A stretch of DNA of 40,684 nt from CAZDET01 sp964504335 (GTDB lineage: Bacteria > Bacteroidota > Bacteroidia > Chitinophagales > Saprospiraceae). The translations under genes were made by a program, and so were the position numbers. Where the stretch lies: positions 1 through 40,684 of the forward strand of contig CAZDET010000048.1 of assembly GCA_964504335.1 (NCBI GenBank). The letters run 5' to 3'. How positions within the stretch are numbered: the first letter of the stretch is position 1; each line of letters begins with the position of its first letter. The notes beneath the pieces were generated by a model, which was not told the DNA's origin, did not search any database, and saw nothing but the letters and a program-made list of their open reading frames with translations. Of the stretch, positions 23,322 through 32,600 are shown one piece after another.

Positions 23322-24737
23322 TCAATTACAATTGATGCCTACAGTAGCTACAGTAGCGCAATGATCCAAGATGCCTCCGCCAATTTCTGGGAAGCTCCCG
23401 ACACGTTGAGAGTTACTAATGAGTACATTCCGCAAATTGGGTGGTGGAAGGTTCGGATCCATTGCCTTTAAAATGGATACCGTTCGGGTCACATCCGGGG
23501 CGGCAATAGAGGTGCCACTTACGGGCACAATGCCGGCAGGGGTCGTCAAGGCCTCTACATCCACTCCATTCGCCATGATTTGAACGGAAGCATTGCCAAA
23601 ATTTGAAAAGTCGGCTAGCGCGTCGGCACCGACATCGAAGGCACCGACCGTAATAACGTGGTCGAAACCAGGCACCGCAGCGTAGCTCGCCGGCAGGAAA
23701 TGGCAACTATCAATATTGACCGTATCGTTACCGGCGGCAGCCACTATGGTCACGTTGCTGTCTCTGGCCAAATCAAGGACCTCACGGAGCAAGACATCTC
23801 CCCCGATATCCTTATACAATCCCCAGGAGGCAGTAATAACATCACTTTGCTTTTCGATGGCGTACCGCATGGCACAAACGCCATCGAAAAGAGTGGCGGC
23901 GTTTTGATCGAAGAAATTCAAATTGATGAGTTCCAGTTGGACTTCGTCATCCGGATAGCCCCCATTTTCGTTGTGCTGGTCGGTATCGCTTTTAGGTAGC
24001 CCTGCGGCTTTCCCCGCAACGGAAGTCCCGTGGCTGTCCGTAATGGGGAACATGCCCAGTGGTATGGCTACGTTGGCCCCGTTGAGATCGTCTATAATGC
24101 AGTTCTCATCCGGATCGGGACCGGGTTGAAACCATTCCACCTCATTCAACCAAACGTAGTCGACCAAGTTGGGAGTAATGCCAGGAGTGGGGTCCACGTT
24201 AGGGTCGAAACCGGTATCGGTGATAGCAACGGTAACTCCGGGAATTTGGTCATTTAGATCCCGGTCAATTCTATTGAGCGGCTTATCAACTGCTCGCGGA
24301 TCTTGACCGACAAACGGAACAATCTGAATACGATGGTTGCGTTCGGTAATCGGATTGCCCGTTTCCTCCCCGGTGGAGCCAATCTCCCCCTCCGCATCAA
24401 GCACGCGCTCTTGTGGATCAATGGTGTCCTGATTCACATTCATCAGGAATATATTTCCGCACATACACCGCTTTTCCACGAAGTGCCCTGCAGTATCGCG
24501 TAAATAGTCGATAATTTTGTTGGTATAGGCATATTCGTTCGGCTCCTTAGAGTCAATGTACGTTCGAATGGAGTCGGGAAAATAAACGATGTACTGATCC
24601 TGACTCGGGGTTGCTTTTCGTGCCGTACAGGGATCGGGTGGCGGTGGTGGTGGATCGTCGTCTTCGCAATAGGAATACAGAAATACGAGGGCTAAACCCA
24701 GAACTAACCTCGCGAGGATTAGAGGTGTCCGCTTCAT
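23322..24737 (-). CDS. S8 family serine peptidase (subtilisin), probable surface lipoprotein
   Basis: The catalytic triad is complete: D174 in VAITDTGFD, H236 in DSHGTSVAGKAAG and S410 in SGTSIAAPD, with the oxyanion asparagine N337 in AAAGNDT. The N-terminus is a hydrophobic signal ending at Cys24, followed by E-D-D-D and a polyproline run. An acidic cluster right after the lipidated cysteine resembles the lipoprotein export signal that sends Bacteroidota lipoproteins to the cell surface. The -1 residue (Tyr) is atypical, so lipidation is likely but not certain. Residues about 45-140 may form a prodomain-like region (QYIVYFPDSIRTYI, KRCMCGNIFLMNV). The gene is divergent from the sigma/anti-sigma pair and upstream of the TPR-CHAT lipoprotein. 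Confidence 0.93.
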   Translation of the reverse strand: MKRTPLILARLVLGLALVFLYSYCEDDDPPPPPPDPCTARKATPSQDQYIVYFPDSIRTYIDSKEPNEYAYTNKIIDYLRDTAGHFVEKRCMCGNIFLMNVNQDTIDPQERVLDAEGEIGSTGEETGNPITERNHRIQIVPFVGQDPRAVDKPLNRIDRDLNDQIPGVTVAITDTGFDPNVDPTPGITPNLVDYVWLNEVEWFQPGPDPDENCIIDDLNGANVAIPLGMFPITDSHGTSVAGKAAGLPKSDTDQHNENGGYPDDEVQLELINLNFFDQNAATLFDGVCAMRYAIEKQSDVITASWGLYKDIGGDVLLREVLDLARDSNVTIVAAAGNDTVNIDSCHFLPASYAAVPGFDHVITVGAFDVGADALADFSNFGNASVQIMANGVDVEALTTPAGIVPVSGTSIAAPDVTRTVSILKAMDPNLPPPNLRNVLISNSQRVGSFPEIGGGILDHCATVATVGINCN

Positions 24738-24926
24738 GTTGAGTGGTTTTTGTGAATATGTGGTTATTGGTTAATGCGCGCTCCCATACCATACAGGAGT
24801 AACCTGCAGGGCATGTATTTCGCGAGAGGGCACAAAATTTCTTCATTTTGTTTTCCGCCGAACCGGGACAAGGGATGGAGCGTAGTTGATGGCCGGTTTG
24901 CTAGGGGCGGGACATGCGATAAGATA

Positions 24927-24955
24927 TTGCTGGTACGAAAAATATAGATATTTTG
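24927..24955 (+). promoter_or_regulatory. candidate Bacteroidota promoter for the sigma-factor gene
   Basis: TTG at 24927-24929 and ATATTTTG at 24948-24955, 18 bases apart, loosely match the Bacteroidota TTG / TAnnTTTG pattern and point toward the sigma gene at 25022. The -7 element lacks the first consensus TA. The 284-base divergent region otherwise shows only a small CAAAAT..ATTTTG hairpin near 24832-24850. Confidence 0.25.
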
Positions 24956-25021
24956 GCAAAACGAAGCAATTTTTGCCCTTTTTCGAAAATAGATCCCCGA
25001 ACAATTACACCTATTGTATAG

Positions 25022-25831
25022 ATGGATGATCTGACCTATCCGGATAGTCAACTATTGACGGACCTGCAGGCAGGAGGGAAAAATCAGGACGAGGCACTAA
25101 AGCAGTTAGTACAGGATGCGAAATTCCGCGATCTCATCACCCGGCGAACAGCCATGATGGGAGGAGATGCGGAAGATGCACACCGCTTGCTGGAAGATGC
25201 GATCGTTCGGTTGATCCGCCAAATCCGACAGGACCGCCGGCCGGCTGCGGAATCGGAATCCGTACGCCAAATACTGCTGAATTTGGTACAACAGCGTTGG
25301 TTGTATCAGTTGGCTACGCAGGAGGATACGCGCCGCAAGGCAATGGACCACGTATCTCGCGATGCCGATCTCAAAAGCCGAATTTTTTATCAGTTGAGAA
25401 AGCTGAGTTGTACCGAGGATGAAGCCCAGGATTACTACCAACAGGGCTTTCAGGTCATGTACGACAAGCTCAAAGAGGGCAAATACCGCGGGGGAGATAT
25501 TAAGGGATTCTTTTCGACCATTTGTATTAACGAGCGTCGAAATGCGATACGAAAGCGGCAACCGGTCTCTTTAGAAGAGCAACCAGTGGTGTTCGATCCG
25601 CCGAGTTGGGAGACGGAGCGGGCGATTGAAACACAATTCGAACGGACGCTGCTGGAAGGATGGCTCGCACAGTTGTCCGATAAGTGCAGGAAGACCCTGC
25701 AAATGTGGAACGACGGCTACAGTATGAAAGAAATAGCGGCCGAAGCAGATTATCAGGATCACCTTCAGGCTGCCCAGGGGAGGCTCCGGTGCTTTAAACG
25801 ACTTATGGATCTCGTCGGTGACGAAATTTAA
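25022..25831 (+). CDS. sigma-70 family (ECF-like) sigma factor with two tandem region-2-like segments
   Basis: The 269-residue protein is longer than a usual ECF factor. Residues about 113-180 form a recognisable sigma region 2 (QDYYQQGFQVMYDKL, then DIKGFFSTICINERRNAIRKR). Residues about 205-262 form region 4 with a helix-turn-helix (LSDKCRKTLQMWNDGYSMKEIAAEADY). The first 110 residues look like a second, degenerate region 2: EALKQLVQDAKFRDLI, GGDAEDAHRLLEDAIVRLIRQI and RQILLNLVQQRWLYQL fall in the same order. The gene is followed after 5 bases by a membrane anti-sigma-like gene and is divergent from a surface subtilisin and TPR-CHAT lipoprotein. These may be its targets or its upstream signal, as inference. 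Confidence 0.8.
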   Translation: MDDLTYPDSQLLTDLQAGGKNQDEALKQLVQDAKFRDLITRRTAMMGGDAEDAHRLLEDAIVRLIRQIRQDRRPAAESESVRQILLNLVQQRWLYQLATQEDTRRKAMDHVSRDADLKSRIFYQLRKLSCTEDEAQDYYQQGFQVMYDKLKEGKYRGGDIKGFFSTICINERRNAIRKRQPVSLEEQPVVFDPPSWETERAIETQFERTLLEGWLAQLSDKCRKTLQMWNDGYSMKEIAAEADYQDHLQAAQGRLRCFKRLMDLVGDEI

Positions 25832-25836
25832 GCTAT

Positions 25837-26592
25837 ATGGCAGAAATTGAAAATATCAATCGTATTGAAGCCTTTCTGGAGGGCCGATTGCCTCCGGAAG
25901 CACAACAGGCCTTCGAAGCAGAACTGGAATCCAATCCGGTCCTTGCTGCCGATTTGAAACGCTATCAAATGGCCAGGCAGGCCATTGAGGTACTCTCGGA
26001 AGAAGCGCTTCGCAAAAAGATCCGCGGTTGGCAGCGGGAGCCAGTCGAAGCGACTACCGAGCAGCCGGCTCGACGGCCCTTTCTGCGGTCGGTGTACGTC
26101 CGCTGGGCAGTTGCGGCCAGCGTGCCCCTGTTACTGGTGGCGGCCTGGTTGTTGTTATTCAATGCCCCCCCCACCACCGAACAATTGGCTCTGGACTACC
26201 TCGAACGCCCACAAATCGATCAATTTAAGAGCGGTCGCCAGCAAGAGGCTGAAACGGCCATCGCCGAATTTGAAAGTGGTAACTTCTCGGCCGCCCGCGA
26301 AAATTTAGAACAAGATTCGACACGGACCGATTTGCAAACATTCCTCCTGGCCCACTCCGCGTTTCAGGAAGCTGATTATTCCGCTGCCGAAGGTTACTTT
26401 GCCGAACTGTTGAAAATGGAGGATACCAGCTACTACGAGGAGGCCCAGTGGGGGATGCTCCTCTCCCGGCTCGCTCAAGATGAAATCGATGCGGACTTCA
26501 GTAAACAGCTCGATGCGATTATCAATGACTCCGGCCATTCGTTTAATGAGGAGGCGCAGGCGCTGCGCGCTGCGCTGGAATCGGTTGAGTAG
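25837..26592 (+). CDS. membrane anti-sigma-factor-like protein with periplasmic TPR-like domain
   Basis: Residues 1-65 (IEAFLEGRLPPEAQQAFEAELESNPVLAADLKRY) resemble the cytoplasmic helical segment of Bacteroidota anti-sigma proteins and lack the zinc-finger cysteines. A single transmembrane helix (about 89-108, RWAVAASVPLLLVAAWLLLF) is followed by an Ala/Glu-rich helical region (about 115-251). This has TPR-like pairs such as AIAEFESGNFSAARENL and AFQEADYSAAEGYFAELL. The gene starts 5 bases after the sigma factor, the classic arrangement for a sigma factor held at the membrane by its partner. Basic residues before the helix place the N-terminus in the cytoplasm. The signal sensed is unknown. 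Confidence 0.75.
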   Translation: MAEIENINRIEAFLEGRLPPEAQQAFEAELESNPVLAADLKRYQMARQAIEVLSEEALRKKIRGWQREPVEATTEQPARRPFLRSVYVRWAVAASVPLLLVAAWLLLFNAPPTTEQLALDYLERPQIDQFKSGRQQEAETAIAEFESGNFSAARENLEQDSTRTDLQTFLLAHSAFQEADYSAAEGYFAELLKMEDTSYYEEAQWGMLLSRLAQDEIDADFSKQLDAIINDSGHSFNEEAQALRAALESVE

Positions 26593-26619
26593 GTCTGGTT
26601 TGCCGGTTACGGATAAAAG

Positions 26620-26654
26620 CAAAGCCCCGCTCCGTTTCCGGAGCAGGGCTTTTT
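26620..26654. terminator. bidirectional terminator between convergent units
   Basis: The arms AAGCCCCGCTCCG and CGGAGCAGGGCTT pair around TTTC with one mismatch, followed on the + strand by TTTTT. It lies 28 bases after the anti-sigma stop and 30 bases beyond the giant gene's stop on the opposite strand, so it can serve both. On the - strand the mismatch becomes a G-U pair. Confidence 0.75.
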
Positions 26655-26684
26655 GCATCTACATACCAATTTAACGTGCAGCCG

Positions 26685-29600
26685 TTAGTTCCCAATCAGG
26701 AATGGTTGCTGTTGGGTATTTCCTTGGGGGCCTACTATCCGAAGGAAATAAGAACCGGCTGCCAGGCCATTTAGATCGATGGTTTGCTGTAACGAGACGC
26801 CACCTTTCTGAATTTGCAGGCGGCGGACCAATCGGCCGTTACCATCCAATATCTGTACGTGCATCCGGCCCTCTACAGTGCCGCTCAGCGTAATGGTGAG
26901 CTGATCGGTCGCCGGGTTGGGCGCGATTGAGACGGCCAGTGGGCTGTCGGTGGTCGTTGCTCTCCAACCCGTACGGCCCTGCGGGAAGAATTGAGTGCCG
27001 GACATAACCTGGAAACTGATTTGGGCGGTATCCTCGGCCATTCCCTGCCCGCCATCTTGCAGAAAGGTGATCGCGGTAAGGTCGTAGTCGCCCGGTAGGA
27101 GCGCGCGCTGTCCGTTGCCGAAGACTTCGAAAGGCTCGAGGTTTTCGGTGCGATCCGTAGAAATCGGGCCGTTCAGGTCGAATACGACGCTGGCGATGGT
27201 CGGCTCGGTGACGGCCTCAATATTGAATTCGGTACCCTGCGGATACTTCGACAGGTCGATTACCGCGCCTTCAATCAGGTTTTCCTCCAACACATTGCGG
27301 TCTGCATCCACCAGGCGGAACTGGGTGGCCTCCTCGTCGGTTACTACCTGGAATTGAAGAGTGCGCGCGGTACCGGCAGTGCCGTCGGCGCGGCGGGGTG
27401 TTGCCGTGAGCGTGTAGGTGCCGACCAGCAAGCGCTGGGGCGCATTATCAAATACGAAGTAGGGGGCTTCGATCTCCGTCCGATTCTGAGTAACCGGGCC
27501 TTCCAGCACAAAGTCTACACTGCCGACTGCGGTCGAGGCAACAGCTTCGATGTTGTATTCCTGGTCGCCAAGCTGGCTCAGATTGATGGTCGCTCCATCC
27601 TGCAAATCGGCCAGAAGAACATTACCGGCGGCATCCGTCAGGTCGAACTGTTGTACCGCAATATCCGCCACTACGCTGAAGTTGATCGCGAGTGGAGTGC
27701 CGATGGGTGTGCCGTCTGCCCGCACGACCTGTGCCATGAGGCTGTAGTCGCCGATGCCCAAAGACGTCGGGAAAGAAAACACTGTGTAAGGCGGGTCGAT
27801 TTCCACGCGCTCAACTGGCGTAGGCCCTTGAAGGGAGAAGGAGATTCCGTCTACCGTAGCGGGCATAGTGATTGCTTCGATGTTGAGCGGCTGATCGCCG
27901 ATGGTATTGAGATCGATGACCGCTCCTTCGCTCAGATCGCTGATCAGGATATCTCCATTTTGGTCAAGCAAATCGAATCGGGTAACGGCTACGTCAAAGG
28001 TGACTTTGAAGTTGATCGTCGACGGAGTACCGGGTGTCCCATTCTCGCGCCGAGGCGTGGCCGTGAGGGCGTAATTGCCAGGCAACAGATTCCGGGGCGC
28101 ATCGTCGAACAGAAGAAAGGGCACCTCGATTTCAGTCCGGCTCAGATTAATGGGCCCGGACAACTCGAAATCGACGATTCCGACTGCTCCGGTCGTGCCG
28201 GCCTCGATGTTATAAAGCAGGTTGCCCAACTGATTGAGATTGAGGACGGCATTGTCCTGAAGATCGGCTATTATCACCGTTCCATCCGCATCTGTCAGGT
28301 CGAATTGCTGAATCGTGATGTCGGCACTGACGCTAAAGGCAATTGTCTTCGCAGGGCCGGTTGGCATACCATTCTCACGTACAGGCTGAGCGGCAAGCGT
28401 GTAATCTCCGACGGGCAAGGATGCCGGAACGGAAAACACGGTGTAGGGCGGATCAATTTCCAACCGATCGATACTCACGGGGCCTTCCAGACGGAACTGA
28501 ACGGCATCGATGGAGGGTGGCGTGGTAATCGCTTCGATGTTGAGCGGCTGGTCGCCAATGGTATTGAGGTCGATGACGGCACCATCCGAAAAGTCGCTGA
28601 CCAGCACCTCGCCGTCTGCTCCCAGCAGGTCGAAGCGCTCGATGGCATTCTCGAAGCTCACGCTAAAGGTAATTTCCAATGGTTGGCCGGCTTCGCCCCT
28701 TCCACTCGCACCGTCAAAGGGCGTCGCTTTCAGCGTGTAGGTACCCACGGCCAGGCGGGCCGCGCTATTGCCGAAGACTTCGTACGGCTCCAGGTTTTCT
28801 ACCCGGTTGACGGTGGTAGGACCACTCAATTCCAGCACCACGCTACCAACAACGGCCGGATCGGTGATGGCCTGGATATTGAAATCGAGGTTGCCGGTTT
28901 GGTTGAGGTTGATGAGCTCGCCGTTCGACAGATCGGCATCAATGACGTTGCGCGCGCGATCTACCAGCTGGAAGCGAACGACTCGATCACCGAGGTTCGG
29001 CGCACCCACGGTGTAGGTAAGATTGCTCAAGGTAACCCCCTCGAAGACGACGGAGTCATTCTCAATGCTATCCGAAAGAGCCTCGATGGTGAAGAACTGG
29101 CCGTCGGTGCTGCTCAGTAAGGCGTATTGGGCCCGACCATTTAGGTTGGAACTTCCCGCTTCACCCAAATCGAATACGAAGGTGCTCGGTACGGCATCGA
29201 TGCCGTTCTTGAAGACATTCCAGACCCGGTTGAGCTGCTCTGTTGGCAGGCCGTCGATTTCAACCGATTGCGTGCCGGTAGCGCCGTTGTGGCCGAATAC
29301 GGCGTAGTTAACGCTGTTGATCGCCGCCTCGATGATCAGGCCACCATTGCGGTCGGACGTAGGTTGTCCGCCCCATACCCCGTCAATGTCCTGAGTGAAG
29401 GGCTCTGGCAAATCGGCGAGCGCTGCGTAGGAGGTGATCCAGTCCTGGTCCTCCATGTTGATCAGGTTGCCGTCCAGACCGTTGGGGCCTAGGTCCGGCA
29501 GGATACTTCCCGACTGTTGGTCGAAGCGGTAGTAGGCTACCAGGCCTTCTTCGTTTCCGGACAGCAGTTGGTGCTGCAAATCCAGGATTTCTTCCTGCGT

Positions 29601-32600
29601 AAGCGCTTTGTTCCAGAACGAAACTTCGTCCATCCGGCCGATCAACTGGGCGCTGATGGCCCCGTTACTGCCGTCGGAAGTTCTCCGCGCTCCGAAGAGT
29701 ACGTCGATGCCCGGATCGAGCACGCTACCGGGTGTAGAGCTGCGGATGAATTGTCCGTCGAGGTAGAGGTTGACGGCGTTTTCGTCGTTATTCACGACCA
29801 GGGCAACGTGGTGCCATTCGTCGGGGGTGTAGTTGGCATTGCCCCCAATTGTCGAGACGGAGTTGCCACCGACCTGGTAGAGGATTTCATCGGCAAAGGT
29901 AAAGATCTGGTATTGCCGCGAGCCGCCGGCGGCCTTGGCGATCAGGGTGCCGACTTCGCCCGGCCGGGCGTTGAACCAGGTGGAAAGCGTGAAGTTGTCC
30001 TCGTTCGGGATGAAATCGAGTTGCTCCGGACTGCCCAGGCTGACGTATTCATCACTGAAGTCAAAGAACAACGCCTGGCCCAACTGCGAGGTCGCTTCTT
30101 CCACCGCCAGCGAGTAGAAGCCGTCTGCCAAATTAGGTTGGTTGAAGTAGATAGTGTCATTGATGATACTATCCGCCGCGACGGAGAGGTTGAAATTGCT
30201 GCCGTCTTCGCTGGTGAGCAAGCTGAAGGTGGAGCCGGCCATCATTTCGAGTGCGGCACCACTACCTGCGGCCTCGGACAGATCGAAGGCGAGGGTGGCC
30301 GGAATATCGCTGGAACCGACCCGCTCCACAAACCAGCTCCGGTTGAGCTGCATGATGGGCACGCCGTTGAACAGGCGATCGGTCTTGCCTTCCTGCCCGT
30401 TGTGTGCTAGCACCGCGAAGTTATTGCCACTCACGTCGCTGATGATGTCCAGGCCATTGTTGGCGTTCAGCGCCGGTTGTACATCCCACAGCCCTTCGAC
30501 ATCCGTTTGGAAGTTATCGGGCAAGGCTGCCAGAGCGGCGTAGGAGGTCACGAAGTCACTGTCTTCGGTATTGATCAAAGTGCCTCCGATACCGTTTCCG
30601 CTCAGATCGGGCACCATGGTGCCGCCCATTTGATCGAACCGGTAGTAGGCCACCAGGCCGGGCTCGCTGCCGGAAAGCAGCTGATGCTGAAACTGCTGCA
30701 CTTCTTCGGCGGTCAGCGCCCGGTTCCAGAAGGATACCTCGTCGATGAGTCCGTTGTAGAAGGTAGAGGGGGCGCTGGCGGCATCATCCGACCAGCGGGC
30801 ACCGATCAGTACGTCTACATCGTCGAGCACATCGCCGGGCGGGTTGCCCGTTGCGGAGCCGGTGGATAGCTGGCCGTCGATGTACAGCTGAATGCTGCTT
30901 CCTTCGCTGTTTTTCACGACCAGCGCCACGTGATGCCACTCGTTGGGCGTGTAGTTGGCCTCGATGCTGGAAGTGAAGACCGACGTTCCTCCGACCTGAT
31001 AGAGGACTTCGTCGCCGAAGGTGAAGAGCTGATACTGGCGCGAGCCACCGGCAGCTTTACCTACCAGGGTGCCTACTTCTCCGGGAGCGGCGTTGAACCA
31101 GCAGGTAACCGTAAAGTCATCCTGATTGGGGATGAAATTGAGGGATTCGGGGCTGCCGAGGTTCACCAGCTCGTCTCCGCTGTCTTCGTTTAAGAAGAGT
31201 GCGTTGCCGAGTCCGGGTTCCACGATCGTGGCGCGGAAGCTCGTTTCGGCGGAAGCCGCTCCGGATTGCCCGCGTAGGGTAATGATGGATTCGCCAAATA
31301 CTTCCGGCGTAAAGGAGAGGGTCAGGGTCCCGTCCGCTACGTTCGCTTGCACGATATCCTCGCGGGAGTTATCTACCACATCGACCGTGATTTCTGCGTT
31401 CGGGTCCTGCGGGCTGCCGAATACGTTACTCACGTCGATGGTGATCGGATCGGAATTGATGCCTGCCGCTACATCGGAAACGGGGTTGATCACCTCCAGA
31501 TCGATCAATTGCGGGTTGATCGGCTGATTGACCACGGCAACTACGTAGCCGGTAGCGTTTACGGTAATTTCATAATCACCTGCTTCCGGGAAGAGGGAAG
31601 AGTCGAGTGTAAGCAGGCCTTCGCTCAGGGTGAAGTTTGCCGGATCGACGATTGCCTGGTCGATTACTACTTCACTGACAGCAGCACGCCAGGCCGGATC
31701 ATCGGTAAAGGTTACTTCGATCGCGTTGCCTACGTTGTTGTTCAGCAAATCGGCGGCCAGCACCGGAGGTGCCGCCAGCAACTCCTGGGTGACGATGACT
31801 TCGCAGAATCCGTCGGCCTGAATTTCGATTGCGTAGATGCCCGGAGTCGGGAAGACATCGCTGTTAATCAGGATTTGGCCGGGTGTAACGGCAAAGGCGG
31901 TTTCGGCGATGGGCTCGCTATTGACCAATACCGTCGTGATGGAGGTCCGCCAGGGGGCGAAGTCCTCGAACGTCAGAGTAACCGGATTGGTGGGGGCATT
32001 ATCCGTTTCATCGGCGGCCACCTCCGGGGTGACGTTCACCGTAATACTGGGAGCCGTAATCGGATAGGGGTTAGCAGGATCGGATACCTGCACCGAAATC
32101 AGGTTGTCGACGTCCAGCTCGCTGGTGGTGAAAGTAGCGGCAGTAGCCCCCGGGATGGCCTGCCCCCGGTTGAACCACTGGAAAGTAGGCGCTACCCCGT
32201 TTTGGACGGTGGCCGTGAAGGTCACCGACTCTCCGAGGCAAACGAAGGTCTTGTCGGCGGTGACCATCACATTGTCCAGCAGGGCAATATCCTGGGTGCT
32301 GCGCGGCAGTACCATGTAGCCGCCGAGGAAGGGCACCGTCGGATCGAATTGCATGACAAAGCCGGTCACTTCAAAGGAACCGCTCGGTGGGCCGGCATTG
32401 AATAAGTCCGTTTCCCGATCGATCAGAAGCGGGAAGGTCCGGTTGCCGTCGGTCACGTCCACTTCAAACCCGAAGAAGCCGGTACCCGTCGTCCACTGGG
32501 CCGGATCGACTAAACTGACGTTGGAGATAGTGACCAAATTGGATTCGTTGGCTTCGGTCAGTGCACCGACGGCCATGGTTGTCGTCAAATCATTTTCAGT

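Noticed and set aside
27003..28986. Regular DNA repeats considered as a CRISPR-like or satellite array
   Set aside because: The roughly 330-bp period keeps the reading frame and encodes Ig-like domains, so it is intragenic domain duplication.
27354..29120. 588-codon open frame on the + strand opposite the giant gene, with similar long frames at 29517-30410 and 31347-32405
   Set aside because: They lie antisense to a well-supported domain-rich gene, have no recognisable domains and odd composition, and arise from codon bias and repeats in the real gene.
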